From: Sphingobacteriales bacterium 44-15
Lineage (GTDB): Bacteria; Bacteroidota; Bacteroidia; Chitinophagales; Chitinophagaceae
NCBI GenBank assembly: GCA_001899685.1
Contig: MKWG01000011.1
Location: 218,794 to 282,793 of the forward strand
DNA length: 64,000 nucleotides
Direction: 5' to 3'
Positions within the stretch are counted from its first letter, which is position 1; every line of letters starts with the position of its first letter. Below, piece after piece: positions 52,323 through 61,313 of this stretch. The notes below the pieces were generated by a model. It saw nothing but the letters and a program-made list of their open reading frames with translations, ran no database searches and was not told where the DNA came from. Both the position numbers and the translations under genes were made by a program.

Positions 52323-52418
52323 GGGTCGCATTCACGTATATTAACCATTGGGCAAAGAGCTGCAATTATCTGAAAGGACAGGTGAACAGGTATTACAAAA
52401 ATTTTCAAAAAAATATAT

Positions 52419-54866
52419 ATGCAGGTGTTGAAATTCGGCGGTACTTCGGTAGGAAGCGCTGATAATATCAGGAAGGTCATTGAAATCATAAAAGGAAAAA
52501 CAGAAAAAGACAATACGATAGTGGTGGTATCTGCCCTGGGTGGTACCACCGATGCCCTGCTGAATGCAGGTTTCCTGGCGTCGCAGGGCAATGAGCAGTA
52601 TAAGCATGAATTGCAGCGCATCGAGCAGCGCCATCTTGAAACGGTAAAGCAACTGATCCCGGTACAGCAGCAAAGCAGCATGCTTAGCCAGGTAAAGAAA
52701 ATGTGCAATGAAATAGAAGATATCTGCAACGGCGTCTTTTTACTGGGTGAATTTTCCCTTCGTACACGCGACCGGCTCCTGAGCTATGGCGAATTGATGT
52801 CTTCCCAGATCATTACAGGCGCGTTCAACAGCACAGGTATTCCCGCAGCATGGAAAGATTCGAGAAAGCTTATACGAACCGATTCCAATTTTGGCAATGC
52901 TACCGTAGACATAGAGACTACCGGTAAACTGGCGGGTGACAGCTTTTCAGCCGGGAAAGACAAACTGGTGATCGTGCCGGGATTTATTGCATCCAATGCC
53001 GGCAATGAAACCACAACGCTTGGGCGCGGCGGTTCTGATTATACCGCTGCATTGCTTGCTGTTGCTACCGGCGCCAGCCTGGTGGAAATATGGACAGATG
53101 TACCTGGAATGATGACGGCTGATCCCCGCTGGGTAAGCGGCGCCAAAGTAATTCCTTCCATCTCTTACCAGGAAGCTATGGAGCTTTCGCATTTCGGCGC
53201 TAAGGTGCTGTATCCTCCTACTATACAGCCTGTGCTGGGCAAAGGCATTCCCGTAGTTATTAAAAATACTTTCCGTCCTGAAGATGCCGGTACCGTTATC
53301 ACCCGGAAGCCTGCCACTAATGGCAATGCCATCATGGGCATCTCAAGTATCAGCAATATGGCGCTCCTCAGCCTGGAGGGAAGCGGCATGATAGGAGTGC
53401 CGGGATTCTCAAGACGCTTGTTTGAAGCATTATCCCTGGCAGGTATTAATGTTATACTCATCACACAGGGATCCTCAGAACACTCTATTTGCGTAGGTAT
53501 AGAATCAGCCTCAGCTCAAAAAGCAAAGGAGGTGGTGGATGCGGCTTTTGCAGATGAGATAAGCAGGGAAAAAGTGCAACCGTTAAAAATGGAAAGCGAT
53601 CTTTCTATTATAGCCCTGGTAGGAGAGAACATGAAAAGCCATCCCGGTATAAGCGGTAAAATGTTTGGAGCGCTGGGAAGGAATGGCGTCAATGTGCGCG
53701 CTATTGCCCAGGGTTCTTCCGAAAGGAATATCTCCGCGGTAGTATCTGCAAAGGATGTGCGCAAAGCCATCAACGTGCTGCATGAAGCGTTTTTTGAAAC
53801 CACTTACAAACAGATCCATCTCTTTATTGCGGGCACCGGCAATGTGGGCAGCAAGCTGATCGGTCAGTTGCAGCAGCAGCAATCCTGGCTGGCTGAGCAT
53901 CTCAGGCTACACGTTAGGGTAGTGGGGCTGGCTAACAGCAAAAAAATGATCATTGACGACAACGGGATTGATTTTAACCACTGGCAGGAAAAGCTGCAAT
54001 CGGGAGAATCTGCGAACATCAGCGATTTCATAAATATAATCATCGGCAAAAATCTCAGCAATACTATATTCATTGACGTGACTGCCAGCGATACAGTAGC
54101 CGGTATATATGATGAACTGTTGCAGAAAAGTGTTTCTGTGGTCGCCTGTAATAAGGTAGCAGCTTCTTCTTCCTATACCTATTATAAAAAGCTGAAGGAT
54201 CTTGCCAGGGAATTTAACTGCCAGTACCTGTTTGAAACCAATGTGGGGGCGGCCCTGCCTGTCATAGGAACGTTGAATGACCTTATGCGGAGCGGGGATA
54301 AAGTAAACCGTATAGAAGCAGTGTTAAGCGGAACGCTCAATTTCGTGTTCAACAATTATGACGGTAAAAAGCCCTTTGCGGATATTGTACAACAGGCGCA
54401 GGACGAAGGATACACCGAGCCTGATCCGCGGCTTGACCTGAGCGGTACCGATGTAATGAGAAAGATACTGATCCTGGCAAGGGAATCAGGTGCACAGGCA
54501 GAAATGGAAGATGTCTCCTGCCGTGGCTTTCTGCCTGAGAGTTGTATGAAAGGAGATGTGCCTGCGTTTTATACAGAAATGCGAAAGCACGAAAGTCATT
54601 TTAAAGCGCTTTATGATAAAGCGGCTGCAGCGAACTCTAAGCTTAAATTTGTAGCCAAATACGAACATGGTAAAGCTGCAGTAGGTTTGGAGCAAATACC
54701 GCCCGGGCACGACCTGTATCACCTGTATGGAAAAGATAATGTGGTATTGTTTTATACAGAACGCTATCCGTTGCAGCCACTGGTGGTAAAAGGGGCAGGG
54801 GCAGGCGCAGATGTGACGGCGTCGGGTGTTTTTGCGGATATTATAAGAGCGACAGCGGGGAAGTGA
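52419..54866 (+). CDS. thrA: Bifunctional aspartokinase / homoserine dehydrogenase
   Basis: An 815-residue fusion. The aspartokinase part (1 to about 300) begins with KFGGTS at 5-10 and contains GRGGSDYTAALLA; two ACT-type regulatory domains follow (about 315-455). The homoserine dehydrogenase part starts with FIAGTGNVGSKLIGQL near 470 and has the catalytic region around VVACNKVAAS and VLSGTLNFVFNNY, and PDPRLDLSGTDVMRK. It catalyses the first and third steps from aspartate to threonine and methionine; threonine feedback is typical. It is the first structural gene of the operon behind the leader. Confidence 0.95.
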   Translation: MQVLKFGGTSVGSADNIRKVIEIIKGKTEKDNTIVVVSALGGTTDALLNAGFLASQGNEQYKHELQRIEQRHLETVKQLIPVQQQSSMLSQVKKMCNEIEDICNGVFLLGEFSLRTRDRLLSYGELMSSQIITGAFNSTGIPAAWKDSRKLIRTDSNFGNATVDIETTGKLAGDSFSAGKDKLVIVPGFIASNAGNETTTLGRGGSDYTAALLAVATGASLVEIWTDVPGMMTADPRWVSGAKVIPSISYQEAMELSHFGAKVLYPPTIQPVLGKGIPVVIKNTFRPEDAGTVITRKPATNGNAIMGISSISNMALLSLEGSGMIGVPGFSRRLFEALSLAGINVILITQGSSEHSICVGIESASAQKAKEVVDAAFADEISREKVQPLKMESDLSIIALVGENMKSHPGISGKMFGALGRNGVNVRAIAQGSSERNISAVVSAKDVRKAINVLHEAFFETTYKQIHLFIAGTGNVGSKLIGQLQQQQSWLAEHLRLHVRVVGLANSKKMIIDDNGIDFNHWQEKLQSGESANISDFINIIIGKNLSNTIFIDVTASDTVAGIYDELLQKSVSVVACNKVAASSSYTYYKKLKDLAREFNCQYLFETNVGAALPVIGTLNDLMRSGDKVNRIEAVLSGTLNFVFNNYDGKKPFADIVQQAQDEGYTEPDPRLDLSGTDVMRKILILARESGAQAEMEDVSCRGFLPESCMKGDVPAFYTEMRKHESHFKALYDKAAAANSKLKFVAKYEHGKAAVGLEQIPPGHDLYHLYGKDNVVLFYTERYPLQPLVVKGAGAGADVTASGVFADIIRATAGK

Positions 54867-54868
54867 TG

Positions 54869-54990
54869 AGGTATCAGCTATGAGCTGTGAGCTATGAGTC
54901 ACCTACATATAAACCATCTGAGCATAGGATAAATCTCAAATCTCAAATCTCAAATCTCAAATCTCAAATCTCAAATCTCAAATCTCAAAT
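54869..54990. repeat. Word repeats between thrA and thrB, including eight AAATCTC units
   Basis: The first part (54870-54900) repeats GGTATCAGCTATGAG words; this 15-mer is also at 27447. The second part (54931-54990) is eight perfect AAATCTC units plus AAAT, in which the final AT is the first two bases of the thrB ATG at 54989. A 7-base unit changes both the spacing and the reading frame of any upstream start when copies are gained or lost. Confidence 0.85.
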
Positions 54991-55936
54991 GTTAGATGTA
55001 ATCGAAAAGGCAAAAGGCAGATCTGTTACTATCCAGTCCCCGGGGACGGTTGCCAACCTGGTTTGCGGCTTTGACATACTTGGGCTGGCGTTGAATGATC
55101 CCTGTGATGTGATGACAGTAAAGCTGATAGACAGACCGGAAGTGATCATTCACAATGTTGATGATTATAACTTGCCTACCGATCCTCAAAAAAATGTAGC
55201 AGGCGTTCCCCTGCTTGATATGATAGAGCGGCTGGGCAACCAGGTGGGCTTTGATGTCACTATAGAGAAAAGGATCAAACCGGGCAGCGGGCTTGGATCG
55301 AGCGCAGCCAGCGCGGCAGGTGGCGTTGTGGCGGCCAATCACCTGCTGGGAAATATTTTCTCGCAAAACGACCTCGTGCAAATGGCGATGCTGGGAGAAA
55401 GGCTGGCATCCGGTGTAAAGCATGCCGACAATATAGCTCCCTGCATCACAGGTGGTGTGACACTGATACGGAGCATCCTTCCGCTGGACATTACCGGTAT
55501 CTCTTCCCCTCCTTTATATGTTACGATCGTGCATCCGCAGATTGAAGTACGCACGGAAGACGCCAGGCAGATATTGCGGAAGCAGATATTGCTCAAAGAT
55601 GCCATAAAGCAATGGGGAAACATTGCGGGATTGGTTGCGGGGCTGATGAAAGGTGATTATGAGCTGATCGGCCGTTCTCTTGAAGATGTGCTGATAGAGC
55701 CGGTAAGAAGCATCCTGATTCCTGCATTTGCGGAAGTAAAAGCAAAAAGCCTGGAGGCGGGTGCATTGGGCGGCGGCATTTCAGGTTCGGGGCCTTCTAT
55801 ATTTATGTTAAGCAAGGACGAAGTTACAGCCCTGGCGGTAGAAAGCGCAATGAAGGAAGTATATACCCAGACCGGGATCGCATATTATACCTATGTAACT
55901 ACGATCAATAAAGAAGGCGTTAAGATAATCGGATAA
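54989..55936 (+). CDS. thrB: Homoserine kinase
   Basis: A 315-residue GHMP kinase that phosphorylates homoserine. PGTVANLVCGFDILGLA near the start and the ATP loop PGSGLGSSAASAAGG near 97-111 are the hallmark motifs; a GxxGSGPS block (GGGISGSGPSIFML) lies near 260. The longest frame opens at 54887 inside the repeat, but MLDVIEKAKGRSV at 54989 fits the family start and the repeat runs directly into it. It lies in the thr operon, 20 bases before thrC. Confidence 0.93.
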   Translation: MLDVIEKAKGRSVTIQSPGTVANLVCGFDILGLALNDPCDVMTVKLIDRPEVIIHNVDDYNLPTDPQKNVAGVPLLDMIERLGNQVGFDVTIEKRIKPGSGLGSSAASAAGGVVAANHLLGNIFSQNDLVQMAMLGERLASGVKHADNIAPCITGGVTLIRSILPLDITGISSPPLYVTIVHPQIEVRTEDARQILRKQILLKDAIKQWGNIAGLVAGLMKGDYELIGRSLEDVLIEPVRSILIPAFAEVKAKSLEAGALGGGISGSGPSIFMLSKDEVTALAVESAMKEVYTQTGIAYYTYVTTINKEGVKIIG

Positions 55937-55955
55937 AAATTGCAGTAACAGACAA

Positions 55956-57254
55956 ATGAAATATTACAGTTTAAATAACCAGTCTCCCGAAGTAAGTTTT
56001 AAAGAGGCTACCATCAAAGGGCAGGCGCCTGACAAAGGTTTATATTTTCCAAAATCGTTACCCGGGCATGATAAAAGCTGGATTGACGGCATTAAAGATA
56101 AGACCAATGAAGAGATAGCTCTTGATGTGATCCGCCCTTATGCAGGAGAAGATATCCCCGAAACGGAGCTGCAAAAGATCGTAAAAGAGACCATTGATTT
56201 TCCCATCCCGCTGGTAAGGATAAACGATCATATTTTTTCACTTGAGCTTTTTCATGGCCCGACATTGGCGTTTAAAGATGTGGGTGCAAGGTTTATGAGC
56301 CGTTGCCTCGGCTATTTTGCAAGGGAAAGAAGTGAAAAAATCACTGTTCTGGTCGCTACATCCGGCGATACCGGGGGGGCGGTTGCAAACGGGTTCTATG
56401 ATGTGGATGGCGTGGAAGTGGTCATTCTTTACCCTTCGGGAAAAGTCAGCCAGGTGCAGGAAAAGCAACTTACTACCCTGGGTAAGAATATACATGCGCT
56501 TGAGGTAAAAGGCAGTTTTGATGATTGCCAGCAGATGGTAAAGCGTGCCTTTGCTGATACCAGTCTCACCTCAAAGCAATTCCTTACTTCCGCCAATTCT
56601 ATCAATGTTGCCCGCTGGCTGCCGCAGCAGTTCTATTATTTCTTTGCTTACAGGCAGTGGGCGATCAAAGAGCAGCCGCCGGTCTTTTGTGTACCCAGCG
56701 GTAATTTCGGTAATATCTGTGCCGGTATGCTGGCGCATATTTCGGGTTTGCCGGCGAAGCATTTTATTGCAGCCTGCAATGCCAATAATGTGGTGCCAAG
56801 ATTCCTGGACAATGGAAATTATGAAGTGCGTCCCGCCGTTCCTACGTTATCCAACGCAATGGACGTGGGCAACCCCAGCAATTTTGTGCGGATACTCGAA
56901 TTGTTCAGCCATCAGTTCCCCGAACTTAAAAAAGTCCTGACCGGGTATACTATTACAGATGCTGAAACCAAAGAGACCATAAGAGCCGTAAAGGAGCAGG
57001 AGGGCTATTTGCTCGATCCTCACGGTGCTGTGGGCTACCTGGCGCTGCAGCGCTATCTTGCAGCGCATCCGGGGGAAAGCGGAATATTTCTTGAAACGGC
57101 GCACCCGGTAAAGTTTTATGATGTGGTAGAGCCGGTCATTAAAGAAAAGGTCGCTGTGCCGCCTGCTATTCAGCAGATATTACCGCTCCAAAAGCATAGT
57201 GTGAAAATTGATGCGGAGTACAATATATTAAAAGACTATTTGCTGGCAAGGTAG
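55956..57254 (+). CDS. thrC: Threonine synthase
   Basis: A 432-residue PLP enzyme converting O-phosphohomoserine to threonine. The active-site Lys is Lys107 in GPTLAFKDVGARF. VATSGDTGGAV and VPSGNFGNICAG are PLP-phosphate loops, and the extended N-terminal part is typical of the bacterial class. Last gene of the thr operon; it starts 19 bases after thrB. Confidence 0.95.
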   Translation: MKYYSLNNQSPEVSFKEATIKGQAPDKGLYFPKSLPGHDKSWIDGIKDKTNEEIALDVIRPYAGEDIPETELQKIVKETIDFPIPLVRINDHIFSLELFHGPTLAFKDVGARFMSRCLGYFARERSEKITVLVATSGDTGGAVANGFYDVDGVEVVILYPSGKVSQVQEKQLTTLGKNIHALEVKGSFDDCQQMVKRAFADTSLTSKQFLTSANSINVARWLPQQFYYFFAYRQWAIKEQPPVFCVPSGNFGNICAGMLAHISGLPAKHFIAACNANNVVPRFLDNGNYEVRPAVPTLSNAMDVGNPSNFVRILELFSHQFPELKKVLTGYTITDAETKETIRAVKEQEGYLLDPHGAVGYLALQRYLAAHPGESGIFLETAHPVKFYDVVEPVIKEKVAVPPAIQQILPLQKHSVKIDAEYNILKDYLLAR

Positions 57255-57280
57255 ATGTTTGCATAATATACGCAGCGCCC

Positions 57281-57383
57281 GGACGTGAAAGGAGAGACGT
57301 GAAAGGTGAGAGGTCAAACCTCAGGTTTATCGTCTCACTTTTCAAATTCACAACCTGTAACCTGAGACCTGAAACTTGTAACC
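57281..57383. repeat. Composite word repeat after thrC
   Basis: Direct repeats of GACGTGAAAGG at 57282 and 57296, a palindrome AAACCT-C-AGGTTT (57316-57328), GAGACG (57294-57299) against CGTCTC (57331-57336), and ACCTGAAACTTGTAACC (57367-57383) shared with 48678 and 29724. It may serve as the operon's 3' end. It lies in the gap before the 188-residue gene. Confidence 0.7.
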
Positions 57384-57442
57384 CCTAACAAACTTCAAAC
57401 AATACATCGGAAACTGCGATATTTGCAGCAAGAGCAGCAGGT

Positions 57443-58009
57443 ATGCATGATATCGAACCTTTTTACAACTGGCAGCATCTCTATACATCGGCTGAGGACC
57501 CCCGGTCTCCTTTTTTTGGAAGGGAACATAGTGAGTTTGTATATTCTCAAACGATCTACAATTACTATATACACCCGCAGTGGGATGAATTTGGGTCGCG
57601 CACGCTCTACATGAAAATATTGTATGCTGATTATGAGCAGGGATACGCCATCATAGAGCTGATAGGAGAGTGGAATGATGCCATAGAGAACGATATCCGG
57701 ACATTACGCAGGGAAGTTACAGATGTTTTGTTTTATGAGGGCATCAGCAAGTTTATTCTCATCGCAGACAATGTGCTCAACTTTCACAGCAGCGACGACA
57801 GCTATTATGAAGACTGGTTCCAGGAGCTGAATGAAGAAGGCGGATGGATTGTTTTGCTCAATATGCCCGAGCAATCACAGCAGGATTTTAAGAAGGCACA
57901 TCTTAACCGGTATGTAGAGCTGCTCGAACTTCCTAACTGGCGCACACTGCAGCCGCAGCACCTTTTTCAAATGGTAGATAATTATTTGCACAACAGGATT
58001 GATAGCTAA
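57443..58009 (+). CDS. Conserved protein of unknown function (188 aa)
   Basis: A 188-residue soluble protein starting MHDIEPFYNWQHLYTSAEDPRSPFFGREHSEF, with alternating helices and strands such as RTLYMKILYADYEQGYAIIELIGEWNDAIENDI and FILIADNVLNFHSSDD, and a helical C-terminus. It looks like a conserved Bacteroidota-type protein, but I recognise no domain. No signal peptide or membrane helix. It stands alone between the thr and sdh operons, just upstream of the sdh promoter. Confidence 0.7.
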   Translation: MHDIEPFYNWQHLYTSAEDPRSPFFGREHSEFVYSQTIYNYYIHPQWDEFGSRTLYMKILYADYEQGYAIIELIGEWNDAIENDIRTLRREVTDVLFYEGISKFILIADNVLNFHSSDDSYYEDWFQELNEEGGWIVLLNMPEQSQQDFKKAHLNRYVELLELPNWRTLQPQHLFQMVDNYLHNRIDS

Positions 58010-58028
58010 AAAATACAACAAACTGATT

Positions 58029-58055
58029 TTTGTCAGCGTTTGTGTGTTACTTTTG
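58029..58055 (+). promoter_or_regulatory. Putative sdh operon promoter
   Basis: TTTG (58029-58032) and TACTTTTG (58048-58055, exact TAnnTTTG) with a 15-base spacer, slightly short, 30 bases before the sdhC ATG. Confidence 0.55.
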
Positions 58056-58084
58056 CAGGGATTATCTAACCACTTCTTCTGAAT

Positions 58085-58786
58085 ATGACCTGGAAACAAA
58101 TCTTCACATCTTCCATTGGGAAGAAATTTGTGATGGCGCTTACGGGCGTTTCTTTGATTGCTTTTTTAGTTGTGCATGTTGGAATAAATGCCTGTATCTG
58201 GGCAAATGATGATGGGGCAATGTTTAACCGCGCTGCGCACTTTATGGGTGCTACCGTTGTTATCCGGATCCTCGAAGTTGGATTATTTGTGGGGATCATC
58301 CTTCACATTGTACAGGGGCTGCTGCTCGAATTTGAAAACAGGAGTAAGCGCAGCATCGGCTACCAGGTGCCCCTGGGCAACAGAGGCAGCAAGTGGTACA
58401 GCCGCAGCATGGGATTGCTGGGAACGCTTATTCTTCTATTTCTTATCATGCATATCTATCATTTCTGGACGCCCAGCCGGCTTGGGGGTATTGGTAATAT
58501 ACATGAATTGGGCACCACAACTATTGACGGAAAAGAATACCACGATCTGTATAGGGAAATGGTTATAGTGTTCCAGTCGCTTGCTATAGTTATTTTATAT
58601 GTGCTGGGATGTATTTCGCTGGCATACCATCTTATGCATGGATTTGCAAGCGCTTTCAGGACACTTGGATTGCACAATCAGCGTTATTACAGGATCGTAA
58701 AAGGAGTCGGAAATGTGTTTTCCATTGTAGTGCCTTTTACATTTGCAATGATGCCGGTATCCATTTATCTGGGCTGGATCGGGTAA
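58085..58786 (+). CDS. sdhC: Succinate dehydrogenase cytochrome b subunit
   Basis: A 233-residue membrane anchor with five helices. It contains the conserved His residues (VVHVGINA near 30, LHIVQGL, LFLIMHIYHFW, LAYHLMHGF) that bind two b-type hemes in the Bacteroidota SQR/QFR type. It passes electrons from the flavoprotein to menaquinone. The start carries KKFVMALTGVSLIAFL, common to this subfamily. First gene of the sdhCAB operon, 65 bases before sdhA. Confidence 0.92.
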   Translation: MTWKQIFTSSIGKKFVMALTGVSLIAFLVVHVGINACIWANDDGAMFNRAAHFMGATVVIRILEVGLFVGIILHIVQGLLLEFENRSKRSIGYQVPLGNRGSKWYSRSMGLLGTLILLFLIMHIYHFWTPSRLGGIGNIHELGTTTIDGKEYHDLYREMVIVFQSLAIVILYVLGCISLAYHLMHGFASAFRTLGLHNQRYYRIVKGVGNVFSIVVPFTFAMMPVSIYLGWIG

Positions 58787-58851
58787 ATGCTTTGTCATCC
58801 GGTTAACTAAACTTGTCATCAATCTGATCATATCATCAACGTAATTGAGCT

Positions 58852-60828
58852 ATGTTGAATTCAAAAATACCTCCCGGGAAATTAGAAGATAAATGGACCG
58901 ATTATAAAGGGCATGTAAAGCTGGTAAACCCGGCCAATAAACGTAAGCTTGAAGTGATCGTTGTAGGCACAGGGCTTGCAGGGGCTTCCGCTGCGGCATC
59001 GCTTGGTGAACTCGGATATAAAGTGAAGGCTTACTGCTTCCAGGATTCCCCGCGCAGGGCGCATTCCATTGCAGCGCAGGGAGGGATCAATGCGGCAAAG
59101 AATTATCAGAATGACGGAGATTCGGTATTCCGTCTTTTTTATGATACTATTAAAGGAGGGGACTACAGGTCCCGCGAGTCCAATGTGCACCGGCTGGCAG
59201 AGATCAGTGCCAATATCATTGACCAGTGTGTGGCCCAGGGAGTGCCTTTTGCGAGGGAATATGGCGGGCTGCTTGCCAACCGTTCTTTTGGCGGCGTGCA
59301 GGTGAAGCGAACTTTTTATGCTGCGGGCCAAACCGGTCAGCAGTTGCTGATAGGAGCGTACCAGGCGCTGGAAAGGCAGGTAGCTTTAGGCAACGTAACG
59401 ATGTATACCCGTCATGAAATGCATGATGTGGTAGTGATAGACGGAAAAGCAAGGGGCATTATCTGCCGCAACCTGGTGACCGGTGAACTGGAAAGACATT
59501 TCGGTCATGCGGTACTGTTATGCTCGGGCGGCTATGGTAATGTGTTTTATCTCTCCACCAACGCTATGGGCAGCAATGTTACGGCTGCATGGAAAGCGCA
59601 TAAAAAGGGCGCATTTTTTGCCAACCCCTGCTTTACACAGATCCATCCCACCTGTATACCGGTAACCGGCGATCACCAGAGCAAGCTGACACTCATGTCT
59701 GAATCTTTACGCAATGACGGTCGTATCTGGGTGCCGAAAAAGAAAGATGATGCCCGCAGGGCCAATGATATCCCCGAAGACGAGAGAGATTATTACCTGG
59801 AAAGAAGATACCCCGCTTTTGGTAACCTTGTGCCGAGAGATGTGGCTTCACGCGCCGCGAAAGAAAGATGTGATGCGGGGTATGGTGTAGGCACTACAAA
59901 GCAGGCGGTATACCTTGATTTTAAATACAATCTCATCAATAAATACGGAAGAGCAGAAGCAAGCAAGCAGGGCATTGAGAATCCTGACACGGAAACATTG
60001 ATAAGGCTGGGTAAGGAAGTGGTAAAAGAGGAATATGGTAATCTTTTTGATATGTATGAAAAAATTACCGGTGAAAATCCTTACGAAGTGCCTATGCGCA
60101 TATATCCTGCGGTACACTATACCATGGGCGGACTGTGGGTAGACTATGAACTGAAAACTTCTGTGGACGGGCTTTATGCATTAGGTGAAGCTAATTTCAG
60201 CGACCATGGCGCTAATCGTCTTGGAGCATCTGCACTGATGCAGGGGCTGGCAGACGGATATTTTGTAATACCCTATACACTGGGTAATTATCTTGCCGGT
60301 GAAATTGGCACCAGGCCTATCCCTACCACGCATGAAGCTTTTGAAGCTTCGGAAAAAGAAGTAAAAGAGCGTATTGATAAGCTCATGGGCATCAAGGGTA
60401 AGCAATCGGTGGAAAGCTTCCATAAGCGGCTGGGTAAGATCATGTGGAATAAATGCGGTATGGCGCGCAATGAGCAGGGGCTCAAAGAAGCGATTGAAGA
60501 GATCAGGGCATTGCGAAAAGAGTTTTGGAATGATGTACGTATCCCGGGAGATATTATGGAGATGAATAATGAGCTCGACAAGGCGAACAGGGTTGCCGAC
60601 TTTATAGAGCTTGGCGAGCTGATGTGCTTGGATGCCCTGGAGAGGGCGGAGAGCTGCGGCGGTCATTTCCGTGAAGAAAGCCAGACAGAAGAAGGGGAGG
60701 CGCTGCGCAACGATGATAAGTTTATGTATGTGGCCGCATGGGAATATAAAGGTGAAAGCAACTGGCAACTGAATAAAGAGGACCTGGTATATGAAGAGAT
60801 AAAGCCGACGCAAAGGAATTATAAATAA
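58852..60828 (+). CDS. sdhA: Succinate dehydrogenase/fumarate reductase flavoprotein subunit
   Basis: A 658-residue flavoprotein. The N-terminal [18 protein letters not shown] at 35-52 binds FAD, and His71 in [13 protein letters not shown] is the covalent FAD site. [25 protein letters not shown] and [18 protein letters not shown] are the catalytic and capping regions. It oxidises succinate (or reduces fumarate). The stop codon TAA (60826-60828) overlaps the left arm of an inverted repeat that precedes the four-helix-bundle gene. Confidence 0.95.
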   Translation: MLNSKIPPGKLEDKWTDYKGHVKLVNPANKRKLEVIVVGTGLAGASAAASLGELGYKVKAYCFQDSPRRAHSIAAQGGINAAKNYQNDGDSVFRLFYDTIKGGDYRSRESNVHRLAEISANIIDQCVAQGVPFAREYGGLLANRSFGGVQVKRTFYAAGQTGQQLLIGAYQALERQVALGNVTMYTRHEMHDVVVIDGKARGIICRNLVTGELERHFGHAVLLCSGGYGNVFYLSTNAMGSNVTAAWKAHKKGAFFANPCFTQIHPTCIPVTGDHQSKLTLMSESLRNDGRIWVPKKKDDARRANDIPEDERDYYLERRYPAFGNLVPRDVASRAAKERCDAGYGVGTTKQAVYLDFKYNLINKYGRAEASKQGIENPDTETLIRLGKEVVKEEYGNLFDMYEKITGENPYEVPMRIYPAVHYTMGGLWVDYELKTSVDGLYALGEANFSDHGANRLGASALMQGLADGYFVIPYTLGNYLAGEIGTRPIPTTHEAFEASEKEVKERIDKLMGIKGKQSVESFHKRLGKIMWNKCGMARNEQGLKEAIEEIRALRKEFWNDVRIPGDIMEMNNELDKANRVADFIELGELMCLDALERAESCGGHFREESQTEEGEALRNDDKFMYVAAWEYKGESNWQLNKEDLVYEEIKPTQRNYK

Positions 60829-61301
60829 TTTGAAAATTTGAAAATGTAGTAATTTGAAAATGAAATCAAATTGCTAATCTTTAAATTTTCAGAGATGAGA
60901 AATGATAAACCCAATGTAATAGTAGAGAAAACAATACATTTTTCACTGACTATTATTGAATATTGTGAGCAGTTGGAGACGGATAAAAAATTTGTGATTG
61001 CCAGGCAATTGTTACGTTCTTCAACATCAATAGGAGCGAATGTTTTTGAAGCGCAGAATGAGGAAAGTAAGGCTGACTTTATTCATAAAATGAAGATAGC
61101 CGCTAAGGAAGCAAGTGAATCCCTGTATTGGCTGACGCTTTGTAAAAAAAGTAAAAATTATAGGTTTAACGATATAATGATTGGGAATTTGAATGAAATT
61201 ATAAAGATCTTATCTAGAATAATTTCTTCTGTCAAAGGAAGTATCCACGGGTTTATGTGGGCGTTCCTTTACGCATTTTCAAATTTTCAAATTTTCAAAT
61301 T
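60827..61301. mobile_element. Inverted-repeat cassette with an IVP-type gene, inserted between sdhA and sdhB
   Basis: The left arm AATTTGAAAATTTGAAAATG (60827-60846), with a further partial copy AATTTGAAAATG (60851-60862), and the right arm (61274-61301), which starts with its exact reverse complement and adds one more unit, bracket the four-helix-bundle gene. sdhA and sdhB are usually adjacent. The gene-plus-inverted-repeat layout looks like a small mobile cassette, similar in type to 23S rRNA intervening sequences. No transposase gene, and I cannot see target duplications. Confidence 0.6.
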
Positions 61302-61311
61302 GACGCATTAA
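60895..61311 (+). CDS. Four-helix-bundle protein (23S rRNA intervening-sequence protein family)
   Basis: A 138-residue, all-helical protein. The block [40 protein letters not shown] at about 41-80 is the family signature of S23/IVP and bAvd-like proteins. These proteins form pentameric bundles that bind nucleic acids. The last 10-12 residues (127-136, in the FSNFQIFK stretch) are encoded by the right inverted-repeat arm, so the C-terminus is element-derived. A TTG start at 60871 is possible, but ATG at 60895 (MRNDKPN) fits the family. The stop lies 2 bases before the sdhB start. Confidence 0.85.
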   Translation: MRNDKPNVIVEKTIHFSLTIIEYCEQLETDKKFVIARQLLRSSTSIGANVFEAQNEESKADFIHKMKIAAKEASESLYWLTLCKKSKNYRFNDIMIGNLNEIIKILSRIISSVKGSIHGFMWAFLYAFSNFQIFKLTH

Positions 61312-61313
61312 TC

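Noticed and set aside
52136-52729. Long minus-strand open frame across the thr leader and the thrA start
   Set aside because: It overlaps the well-supported thrA gene antisense and its protein has no recognisable pattern; it is a chance open frame.
54931-54990. CRISPR-like array
   Set aside because: The 7-base units are contiguous with no spacers, so this is a simple tandem repeat.
58039-58050. GCGTTTGTGTGTT as a regulator site before sdhC
   Set aside because: Not palindromic and overlaps the putative promoter; no support.
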